A DNA stretch of 64,000 bases. Source: Chitinophagaceae bacterium UBA1946 (GTDB lineage Bacteria > Bacteroidota > Bacteroidia > Chitinophagales > Chitinophagaceae). Every line of letters starts with the position of its first letter. Within the stretch, counting starts at the first letter, position 1. Below are positions 53,829 to 61,518 of the stretch, one piece after another. Made by a program: the position numbers and the translations under genes. The notes beneath the pieces are model-generated. The model was not told where the DNA came from. It ran no database searches and saw nothing but the letters and a program-made list of their open reading frames with translations. The stretch covers positions 1-64,000 of the forward strand of contig DDEU01000002.1 in NCBI GenBank assembly GCA_002336815.1. Direction: 5' to 3'.

Positions 53829-54986
53829 ATGAATCCCATTGCAGAAACAGTTGTAAACACATTCAAGACAGAATACAATACAATTCCGAAACTCTATTTT
53901 TCTCCCGGCCGCATCAATCTAATTGGCGAACATGTTGATTACAATGACGGCTTTGTATTGCCGGCCGCCATCAACAAAGGTGTTTACTATGCCGTATCGG
54001 CCAATGAAACCAATAAGATCAATTTTTTTGCGATCGATTTTGATGAAAAAATCAGCATTGAATATACCGCTGTTGAAAAATCGGCGGGATGGAAAAATTA
54101 TGTACTGGGAGTGGTGAATGAGTTCATGCAGCTTAATAAAAACATCAGCGGTTTTAACTGTGCGTTTAGTGGAAATATTCCCATTGGTTCAGGCATGAGT
54201 TCCTCTGCTGCTGTAGAAGGCGGTCTTGCATTTGCCCTCAACGAAATATTCAATTGCGGCTTGAGCAGGAAAGAGCTGGCGTTGCTTTGCCAGCGGGCGG
54301 AACATAATTTTCCCAACATGAAATGTGGCATCATGGACCAGTATGCCAACCTGAACGGGAAAAAAGACCAGGTGTTATTGCTCGACTGCAAGACCATTGA
54401 ACACCGCTATTATCCCCTGGTACTGGATCAACACAGCATTGTCCTCATCAACTCCAAAGTACATCATGAGCTGGTAAATGGTGAATACAACCTGCGCAGA
54501 AAGTGGAGTGAAGACGGGTTAAAAGTATTGCAGGCAAATGCCGGCGTTCAATCCTTTAGAGATGATGGCATTGCGGAAAAACTGGAAGCCTGTAAAAATG
54601 ATATGCCTGCGGAAAGTTATGACTGCTGCAAATATGTGATGGAAGAAATTGCCCGTACAAAAAAAGCGGTGCAGTTATTGGAAAATAACGACCTGGCGGC
54701 ATTTGGGCAACTGATGAATGCAACGCATGAAGGCCTTAGTAAGCTGTACAGGGTGAGTTGTGAAGAACTTGATTTTTTAGCTGCCTATACGTTGACACGT
54801 AGCAACGTACTTGGCTCCAGGCTGATGGGTGGAGGATTTGGCGGCTGCACCATTAATATTGTTCAAAAAGATAGTGTTGATCAATTCATCGCTGATATTA
54901 CGGCAGCCTACCAGCAGCAGTTTAACATACAGGCAGAAGCCTATATCGTTGAAACCAGCAATGGTGTAGAGCGGATCGAATTTTGA
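53829..54986 (+). CDS. galK: Galactokinase
   Basis: A 385-residue GHMP kinase that phosphorylates alpha-D-galactose with ATP. The galactokinase signature GRINLIGEHVDYNDGFVLPAA is near residue 28, the phosphate-binding loop NIPIGSGMSSSAAVEGGL near 117, and the C-terminal motif LMGGGFGGCTINIV near 335. The catalytic Asp is in MKCGIMDQYANL. It is the second gene of a mutarotase-galK operon. No galT (uridylyltransferase) gene is in the window; galE is at 23.7 kb. Its stop abuts the convergent ABC-F gene through a shared TGATCA. Confidence 0.96.
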   Translation: MNPIAETVVNTFKTEYNTIPKLYFSPGRINLIGEHVDYNDGFVLPAAINKGVYYAVSANETNKINFFAIDFDEKISIEYTAVEKSAGWKNYVLGVVNEFMQLNKNISGFNCAFSGNIPIGSGMSSSAAVEGGLAFALNEIFNCGLSRKELALLCQRAEHNFPNMKCGIMDQYANLNGKKDQVLLLDCKTIEHRYYPLVLDQHSIVLINSKVHHELVNGEYNLRRKWSEDGLKVLQANAGVQSFRDDGIAEKLEACKNDMPAESYDCCKYVMEEIARTKKAVQLLENNDLAAFGQLMNATHEGLSKLYRVSCEELDFLAAYTLTRSNVLGSRLMGGGFGGCTINIVQKDSVDQFIADITAAYQQQFNIQAEAYIVETSNGVERIEF

Positions 54987-56888
54987 TCAAAGCCGCTCAC
55001 TGAGTTCGAGCCAGCGCATTTCTTTTACATCGATCAGTTCGATGAGTTCGCCAATTCTTGCAGCCGCTTTTTGCAATTCATCAAAACCAAGGTTACCGCC
55101 GGCCATGGCTGCCTCATTATCTTCCTTTTCTTTTTGCAAAGCCGGTAATTCTTTTTCGAGGCTTTCAAACTCAAACTTCTCTTTAAAAGATAATTTTTGA
55201 TTGCCCGCAGGTGAGGAAGATGGCGTTTTCGATTGTTTTAATTCCGGTTCTTTGTCTTCAACACTTTTTATAAAAGAACCGGTAAGTGTATTGTTCTTTA
55301 ACTGCTCCCGGTACTGGGTATAATTGCCCGGGAAATCCCTGATGACGCCGTCTCCTTCAAAGGCGAACAAATGATCTACCAGGCGGTCCATAAAATACCG
55401 ATCGTGGCTTACAATTAAAATACAGCCGGGATATTCCAGTAAAAATTCTTCCAGTGTTCTTAAGGTTTGCAGGTCAAGATCATTGGTAGGTTCATCCAGT
55501 ATTAAAAAGTTAGGATTCACAAACAGCACACTCAATAAATGCAGTCTTCGTTTTTCACCGCCACTCAGTTTGCTCAGTGGTGTGTATTGCTGCTCGGCAC
55601 TAAAACCAAACTTTTCCATAAACTGGCTGGCACTGATTTTACTGCCATCGGCCAATGGAAAAAATTCAGCAAAATCCTTTACATATTCAATCGCTCTTTT
55701 GTCTTCTTTGTATTGCAGGCCTTCCTGGTTAAAGTTCCCAAAAACAACGGTTTCTCCATGGTTGATCTTGCCACTATCGGGCGGCTCCTGCTGCAATGCG
55801 ATCTTTAAAAAAGTTGATTTGCCGGCTCCATTTTTTCCAACAATACCAATGCGTTCGCCCCGCTTAAATGTATAATCAAATCCTTTTATCAGTACTTTAT
55901 CTCCATAAGCCTTGTTTACTTTTTTCATCTCGAGGATCTTGCCTCCCAGCCTTGTCATCTTCACCTGCAGGCTAACTTCCAGTTCTTCTTTTTTCTGGCT
56001 CACCCTTTCTTCCACCTGCGTAAAAGCATCCTGGCGTGATTTTGATTTGGTGGTACGGGCCTTTGGTTGCTTGCGCATCCATTCAAGTTCTTTCCGGAAA
56101 ATATTTTTGTCTTTCTGCAGTTCGCTTGCCTGCACTTCCTGCCGCAGGCTTTTCTGTTCTAAAAAATAATCATAGTCGCCGCAGTATTCAAACACTTTAC
56201 CCTCATCGATTTCTATGATCTCGTTGCAAACGGCATCCAAAAAATAGCGGTCATGCGTAACCAGTAAGAGCGTGATCTTTTGTGCACTTAAAAAATCTTC
56301 CAGCCATTCGATCATGCTTACATCGAGGTGATTGGTAGGTTCATCGAGTATCAGCAGGCATTTTCCTTCGTGCAGTTGGGCTTCGATCAATGCCTGTGCA
56401 AGGGCTACTCTTTTACGCTGCCCGCCACTCAAATTTTTAACGGGTTCATTCAGGTGGTGCAGGTTCAATTTGCCGAGGATCTGCTGCAGGTCATTCTCAA
56501 AATTCCATGCATTGTATTCATCGAGCCGGCCCATCAATTCTGTGAGATGGTCAACGTCATCCGTTTCGGCTTCCAAAAACATTTCGTATTCCTTTACCGC
56601 TTTTACAACAGGATTGTCTAAACGGAGTACATTGTCCCAAATACTTTTTTCTTCATCAAAGGGCGTTTCCTGCTGCAGCATGATCACTTTTACATCTTTG
56701 TGTATCCATACAGTGCCGCTGTCTGCCGTATCCAAACCGGCAATGATCTTTAGCAGGGTTGATTTGCCACTGCCGTTCCTTGCCACCATGGCGATCTTAT
56801 CCCCTTCTTCTATGTGAAAGCTGATGTTGTTAAAAAGAACCCTTATCCCGAATGACTTACTGATATTTTCTATTGAGCCGTAGTGCAT
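54987..56888 (-). CDS. ABC-F family ATPase, Uup-like
   Basis: A 633-residue soluble protein with two ABC ATPase domains and no membrane domain, the ABC-F layout. Domain 1: Walker A ARNGSGKST, signature LSGGQRKRVALAQ, Walker B LLILDEPTNHLDV. Domain 2: Walker A GKNGAGKST, signature LSGGEKRRLHLLS, Walker B FLILDEPTNDLDL. The two are joined by a charged linker (QKDKNIFRKELEWMRKQPK) that reaches the ribosomal P-site in this family. A C-terminal coiled coil (residues ~560-633) is like that of Uup. It likely acts on ribosomes or DNA recombination intermediates rather than in transport. Confidence 0.93.
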   Translation of the reverse strand: MHYGSIENISKSFGIRVLFNNISFHIEEGDKIAMVARNGSGKSTLLKIIAGLDTADSGTVWIHKDVKVIMLQQETPFDEEKSIWDNVLRLDNPVVKAVKEYEMFLEAETDDVDHLTELMGRLDEYNAWNFENDLQQILGKLNLHHLNEPVKNLSGGQRKRVALAQALIEAQLHEGKCLLILDEPTNHLDVSMIEWLEDFLSAQKITLLLVTHDRYFLDAVCNEIIEIDEGKVFEYCGDYDYFLEQKSLRQEVQASELQKDKNIFRKELEWMRKQPKARTTKSKSRQDAFTQVEERVSQKKEELEVSLQVKMTRLGGKILEMKKVNKAYGDKVLIKGFDYTFKRGERIGIVGKNGAGKSTFLKIALQQEPPDSGKINHGETVVFGNFNQEGLQYKEDKRAIEYVKDFAEFFPLADGSKISASQFMEKFGFSAEQQYTPLSKLSGGEKRRLHLLSVLFVNPNFLILDEPTNDLDLQTLRTLEEFLLEYPGCILIVSHDRYFMDRLVDHLFAFEGDGVIRDFPGNYTQYREQLKNNTLTGSFIKSVEDKEPELKQSKTPSSSPAGNQKLSFKEKFEFESLEKELPALQKEKEDNEAAMAGGNLGFDELQKAAARIGELIELIDVKEMRWLELSERL

Positions 56889-56893
56889 AGCCG

Positions 56894-56901
56894 CAAAGGT
56901 A
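56894..56901 (-). promoter_or_regulatory. -7 element of the ABC-F gene
   Basis: TACCTTTG on the minus strand, a perfect TAnnTTTG match, ends 5 nt before the ATG at 56888. This is the second case in the window of a -7 element almost touching the start codon. Confidence 0.5.
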
Positions 56902-56995
56902 ACGGCTGAAAGTTTTTTGACGGCGATTGTTTTTAACCGGCTCCAAAGCAGCGGCTAACCACCTGTGGCATTAATAAAATTTTTGCGGGGATACA

Positions 56996-58768
56996 TTAAT
57001 GAAGCACTGTAATATTAAAACCGGGTGCAACAGTGAGATTGGCGCCGGGCATCACAGATAAACTATTAACCGTGATGTTGGAGCTTACTATCACATTGCC
57101 CTGTTCTATTATTACGTTGGATGAACTTACAGGCAAATTATTACAGGACCAGTTGGCGGCACTTTCCCAGGCAGCATCTACTGCACCCGTCCAAACAAAC
57201 TGGCTGCTGTCTGCAATCCTGATACTGGTGGTTGCGGTTGGTGTAAAGCAGGGTTCAGCATTCTGCACCTGATAGGTGACCTGGTACAACCCTGTGGCGG
57301 AACCCGCAATATTGATCAGGCCTGAAACACTGTCGATCGCCAGGCCGGCTGGTACTGCGCTAAATCTTCCGCCGGTTGCTCCACTCACGGTGGGGGCAAT
57401 GTTCGCAGTATCGGTTTGGCAAACCGCATGAACAGGATATGTTATGGTTGTAGTAGCGCTGGTTGATACGCCTACCGCCACAGACAAACTGTAGGTACAA
57501 CCATTATTATCTTTAATCTTAATGCCATAAGTGCCAGGAGGAAGATTGGAAAAAATATTGGATGACTGGTAAGTAGCGCCATCATTTAAACTATACGTAT
57601 AACCTGCTCCAACCGGGTTGGTGATGGTAATACTGCCTCCATTTGCACCACAGGCATTTACAATACTTGCGGTGGGGGCTACCGCCTGCTGCCGGGTTAT
57701 TTCAATTGTATCAGTCGCATATACTTCAGCGTTATTGTCATCGATCTTTTTATAGGTAGATTTTACAATGAAAGAACTGCTGGAGTCAATGCAAACATTA
57801 TTGAAATAAAGATTGTATGATCCGTTGCCGGCATTTACGGTATCTGCGATGGTAACAAATTGACCATTCATTGTATACAATTCTGCTTTTTTCAACAGCG
57901 GGGGTCCATCTGAAGGAGTAAACCGCCAGGCTTCATTCATATTAACGGTACCCCAGGGTGCATCAGATGCTGCACGGCCGGGCGCCATAATACCTTTGTT
58001 ACGGTCATAATTCTGCATGCCGATCATTGAGCGGCCCTGGTTCCATGCGGTGCATTGCTGGTTGCTGTATACAAAAATCTCTACGATACCGGTACCTTCA
58101 TTTAATACCAACTGGCTGGTATTTTCAATTAACGCATCGCAGGAATACAGCGGAATTTTATAAAAACTGAATATCCATTTCCGGTGAGGCGCACTGCCAA
58201 CAAAGTCCATTTTTATTTTCCTGCCCGGAGATGATGATAGCGTTATATCGATATCATGATAAGGCGCCATTATCAATGACCGGTCGTATAAAACATTGGG
58301 CAGGTTTGCCGGTGCACCGGTAGATTGACTTAAACCAGTTCCGTTGCCATCGAGGATTCCATAATGACTAAACAGGTTTGCAGTATTAGGATCAAAACTT
58401 ACATAACCATTTCCACTCAATGTGAGAGATGAATAATTGACCCCATAAAAAGGAAAATTAAATGGCAGGGTTATTAGTGGAGAATAGCGATCATCAACAG
58501 ATATAAATGCTACCGAGCCGCCCGTGTCAGGAGAAGCATACGGATTGAAGCAACCGGAAGAACCATTAATTTTTGAGACGGTGTAATTGGTGGAGGATGC
58601 TCCTATGTATGGAATTTGCGTTGTTAGTGTTATGCAGCCGGGGCTGCAACTGCTCAGCGTATCTCTTTTTATGCAGCGAAATGAAAATGCGCCAGCAGGC
58701 ACCTGTGCATGGGCATAAGAAAAAAGCAATGCAAAAGCCACCAGGAATGATCGTTGTTTTGGATTCAT
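56996..58768 (-). CDS. Secreted surface protein with nidogen-like region and SprB repeat
   Basis: A 590-residue exported protein (signal MNPKQRSFLVAFALLFSYAHAQ; ATG at 58768 rather than 58816). Residues ~30-270 resemble a nidogen-like beta domain (PFNFPFYGVNYSSLTLSGNG, GTGIVEIFVYSNQQCTAWNQG). Residues ~370-430 are a SprB-type repeat (SITITNPVGAGYTYSLNDG.., FSNLPPGTYGIKIKDNNGC), as found in gliding adhesins. A bacterial Ig-like stretch follows, then a terminal FVWTGAVDAAWESAANWSC module common in T9SS cargo. No type A sorting domain is seen at the end, so its secretion route is uncertain. A perfect -7 element TAAATTTG lies at 58798-58805. Confidence 0.72.
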   Translation of the reverse strand: MNPKQRSFLVAFALLFSYAHAQVPAGAFSFRCIKRDTLSSCSPGCITLTTQIPYIGASSTNYTVSKINGSSGCFNPYASPDTGGSVAFISVDDRYSPLITLPFNFPFYGVNYSSLTLSGNGYVSFDPNTANLFSHYGILDGNGTGLSQSTGAPANLPNVLYDRSLIMAPYHDIDITLSSSPGRKIKMDFVGSAPHRKWIFSFYKIPLYSCDALIENTSQLVLNEGTGIVEIFVYSNQQCTAWNQGRSMIGMQNYDRNKGIMAPGRAASDAPWGTVNMNEAWRFTPSDGPPLLKKAELYTMNGQFVTIADTVNAGNGSYNLYFNNVCIDSSSSFIVKSTYKKIDDNNAEVYATDTIEITRQQAVAPTASIVNACGANGGSITITNPVGAGYTYSLNDGATYQSSNIFSNLPPGTYGIKIKDNNGCTYSLSVAVGVSTSATTTITYPVHAVCQTDTANIAPTVSGATGGRFSAVPAGLAIDSVSGLINIAGSATGLYQVTYQVQNAEPCFTPTATTSIRIADSSQFVWTGAVDAAWESAANWSCNNLPVSSSNVIIEQGNVIVSSNITVNSLSVMPGANLTVAPGFNITVLH

Positions 58769-58858
58769 TGAGTGAATTTTTGGAATAAGCAGTTCCTCAA
58801 ATTTACAAAGCCCCAACGAAAAAGCGAAGACTGATTTACCAGGTCATGCAAATCCATT

Positions 58859-59326
58859 TTAACTGATTCGTTTTTCTTTAGCCTTTATCTTTTTAGCGGC
58901 CCAGCGCCATACCAGTAAAACCGGCAGCAGCAATACAGCAAAGTGCCTGGCAGATCTTTTTACAATTTCAACATTGCTGAAATAATAGTCATAGCTTCTG
59001 AAGAAACGCATGATAAGCGCATCGATTAATACCAGGATGGTGCTGGTAAGCAGACCATAAAATAGGGCGGCCGAATAATAGCTTTTGCTATTTACAAGTA
59101 TAGTTACGCCCGCCTGCCTGCCAAGAAGCGTCATGATGGTAAGGAAAACAACGAGCAGGATCAGTACGACCAGGTTCAATTGGCCTTCGATAAAAAACAA
59201 TATTCCATTGGCCATATCTCCACGGATCTCAAGCAGCAGCAGTAAAAGCTCAAATCCTGCAAACAGGATGAGCCCTCCTTTGAAGAGTTGTTTTGCACCA
59301 ATGCTTTTTGCTTTTGCTGAGGTCAT
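58859..59326 (-). CDS. Small four-helix membrane protein of unknown function
   Basis: A 155-residue protein with four hydrophobic segments (residues ~17-32, ~45-65, ~82-105, ~128-142) and a basic C-terminal tail (AAKKIKAKEKRIS). No family is recognised. It lies between the surface-protein gene and the GH16 gene on the same strand, with a 36-nt gap to the latter, and could be co-transcribed with it. Confidence 0.6.
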   Translation of the reverse strand: MTSAKAKSIGAKQLFKGGLILFAGFELLLLLLEIRGDMANGILFFIEGQLNLVVLILLVVFLTIMTLLGRQAGVTILVNSKSYYSAALFYGLLTSTILVLIDALIMRFFRSYDYYFSNVEIVKRSARHFAVLLLPVLLVWRWAAKKIKAKEKRIS

Positions 59327-59362
59327 TGCATTTTTACATTCAGCATGATAAAACAGGTTAAT

Positions 59363-60157
59363 TTACTGGTACACCCTTATGTAATCCACTTCCATAGATG
59401 CACTTGAAACAGCAGGATCGATGTTGCCACCGAAGTTGCCCCCCATGGCCACATTAAGGATAATGAAGAAATCATGATTAAAGGGAAGTTTGCCTGTGTT
59501 GGCTACTGTATGTATCAATTGCCCATCCACCGAAATTTTGATGACAGATGCAGACCAGTCAAGCTGGTAAATATGAAACTGTGCTGCAGCATTTTCTATA
59601 ACCCTGGTAGCACCATCAGCATGTTCACCAGACCTTCCCGGGTAATGCAATGTGCCGTAAATAGTATTGAGTTTATTGCCCAGGTGTTCCATGATATCTA
59701 TTTCTCCCATACCCGGCCAGCCAATATTATTGGGATCATTGCCCAGCATCCAGATGGCAGGCCAGGTGCCTCCACCAAAAGGCAATTTAGCTCTTGCCTC
59801 CACCCTGCCATAAGTAAATGAGAATTTATTCTTCGTAAGCAATCTTGCAGACGTATATGCACTGCCGTTATACGGCTCTTTGATAAGATTAATACTGAGC
59901 AGGCCGTTTTTTACGGCAGCATTTTTTTCACGGCTGGTATAATACTCTGCTTCATTGTTACCCCATCCGCCGGCGCCCAGGTCGTAGCCCCATTTAGTGG
60001 AATCGGGCAACCCATCCTTATCAAATTCATCAGCCCAAACAAGTTTCAATGAATCGCCATTTGACTGCCTGGCGGCGCCAGGGTTACTAACAGGCTTTAC
60101 TGCGGCAACAAGGGCCAGCAGGGTTATCATCACGGCGGAGATCTTAATTGCTTTCAT
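59363..60157 (-). CDS. GH16-family beta-glucanase (laminarinase type)
   Basis: A 264-residue exported glycoside hydrolase with a jelly-roll fold. The catalytic motif GEIDIMEHLGN carries the nucleophile and acid/base Glu in the ExDxxE arrangement. Other GH16 features are LVWADEFDKDGLPDSTKWGYD, GRVEARAKLPFGGGTWPAIWM and ILNVAMGGNFGG. It would cut beta-1,3 or mixed-linked glucans such as laminarin. The signal peptide is MKAIKISAVMITLLALVAAVKP (ATG at 60157; 60181 also in frame). No SusC/D pair or transporter is adjacent, so it is probably a lone degradative enzyme. Confidence 0.93.
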   Translation of the reverse strand: MKAIKISAVMITLLALVAAVKPVSNPGAARQSNGDSLKLVWADEFDKDGLPDSTKWGYDLGAGGWGNNEAEYYTSREKNAAVKNGLLSINLIKEPYNGSAYTSARLLTKNKFSFTYGRVEARAKLPFGGGTWPAIWMLGNDPNNIGWPGMGEIDIMEHLGNKLNTIYGTLHYPGRSGEHADGATRVIENAAAQFHIYQLDWSASVIKISVDGQLIHTVANTGKLPFNHDFFIILNVAMGGNFGGNIDPAVSSASMEVDYIRVYQ

Positions 60158-60205
60158 GTAGTAGTGGTTTTTGATCATCAAAAAATATGTATAAGATTTA
60201 TCCCA

Positions 60206-61444
60206 TTAGTGGGAGTCTTTTTTAAAATATTGCATCAGTTTTTCAGTTTCATCGTTGTACACCGCAATTACATGCGTCCTGATATAATCTGGCCGGACAC
60301 TTTCCTTTCCATTGGTCAATAAGGTAATCACTTTGGATGGTTTGGCCGGCATGTGGCAATCGATACAATTCGTTTTAATGTTTTCACCCAGTTCCGGCGC
60401 TTTGCTGCAAAAATTATGATTGGCTTCGTTGTGACAGTTCATACATTTTTGTGAGAACAGTGCCATATTTTCCCTTTCGTTCACATGCGTATTGTGGCAG
60501 GTGATACAGGTAAGGTCCTTACTTTGCCGGTAGCATTTGCTCGCCATTAAAAATTGTACCTGAGTACCGTGCACATCCATCTTATCTGCCGGCTTATTCA
60601 TAAAATCGGGATAATAAAAATTGTCGAGCGAATCGCCTGGTTTAAAATTGAACACAGATTGCTGGCTCTTTTTTATTCCTGAATGACAAAGGCCGCACAT
60701 ATCCATTTTTTGAAGGCGGTTGAGTGTATTGATCGCCGTTATAAACTTTGCCTGCTTTTCTGCCGGGTGAGCGGAGTGGTATTCCACATGAGCGTTTGCA
60801 GGACCATGGCAGCGTTCACAATCGATACCTAACAACTGCTGACCGGGCAAGTATTTTTCGGACAAAGAAAGACTGCCGGTTTGCACGGTTTGAACATTGG
60901 CCGCAGAAGCGTGGCAGCCAAAACAGGCGCTGGGAATATTCCGGTCAAAGGAAATTCGTGTTGCCGGAAAGCCGGGACTATTGGCCCAGCTGGCGGCCGG
61001 CACAAAATATGATACCGGCAACTGGTGTATCTCGTCTCCCTGGTGGTACAGGTAGGTTTGTGCTTTTCTGCCTGAGCCGATGGCGATATCAAAAAGGTGC
61101 GACTCTCCTTTTTGCCCGTTGACATAGGCTGTTTGGTATAAGTGGCCCTCTTTTTTTTCCATTACCACTTTCATGGTATCAGCATAAAAATATTCGTTGG
61201 CCGGTGCAGTAAAGCTGCCTGCAACAGATGAATCAGATGCCGCTCTGGAAGTATTGTGATGGGCTGTATGCTGGTAACTGGTGTACTCGCTTTTATGGCA
61301 GGTGGCACAGGAAGCGGCCCCGGCATAAGCACCGCCTCTTATATCTGCCTGATTGCCGGAGGCTGTATCAAGACAGCTTACGAAAAATACGATCACTGTA
61401 ATAATTACTGCGCTGATAACAACTATTTTTCGTTGAAGCCACAT
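60206..61444 (-). CDS. Seven-haem c-type cytochrome lipoprotein
   Basis: A 412-residue envelope protein with seven CxxCH haem-binding motifs in order: CATCH, CFGCH, CERCH, CGLCH, CITCH, CMNCH, CIDCH. The N-terminus is lipoprotein-like (VIIVFFVSC; Cys near residue 25), so it should be membrane-anchored in the periplasm or at the surface. The first block (SCATCHKSEYTSYQHTAHHNTS) resembles the cytochrome c554 class. Electron-transfer role, partner and substrate are unknown; nitrite, hydroxylamine or extracellular acceptors are possible. Its neighbours are the GH16 gene and the propeller regulator, and no other respiratory gene is present. Confidence 0.88.
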   Translation of the reverse strand: MWLQRKIVVISAVIITVIVFFVSCLDTASGNQADIRGGAYAGAASCATCHKSEYTSYQHTAHHNTSRAASDSSVAGSFTAPANEYFYADTMKVVMEKKEGHLYQTAYVNGQKGESHLFDIAIGSGRKAQTYLYHQGDEIHQLPVSYFVPAASWANSPGFPATRISFDRNIPSACFGCHASAANVQTVQTGSLSLSEKYLPGQQLLGIDCERCHGPANAHVEYHSAHPAEKQAKFITAINTLNRLQKMDMCGLCHSGIKKSQQSVFNFKPGDSLDNFYYPDFMNKPADKMDVHGTQVQFLMASKCYRQSKDLTCITCHNTHVNERENMALFSQKCMNCHNEANHNFCSKAPELGENIKTNCIDCHMPAKPSKVITLLTNGKESVRPDYIRTHVIAVYNDETEKLMQYFKKDSH

Positions 61445-61518
61445 GATGCTGCAATATAGTTCATAATATGCATTGCATTATTTACGGGTGCCGGCATTAT
61501 GATATTGATGTTGCATAC

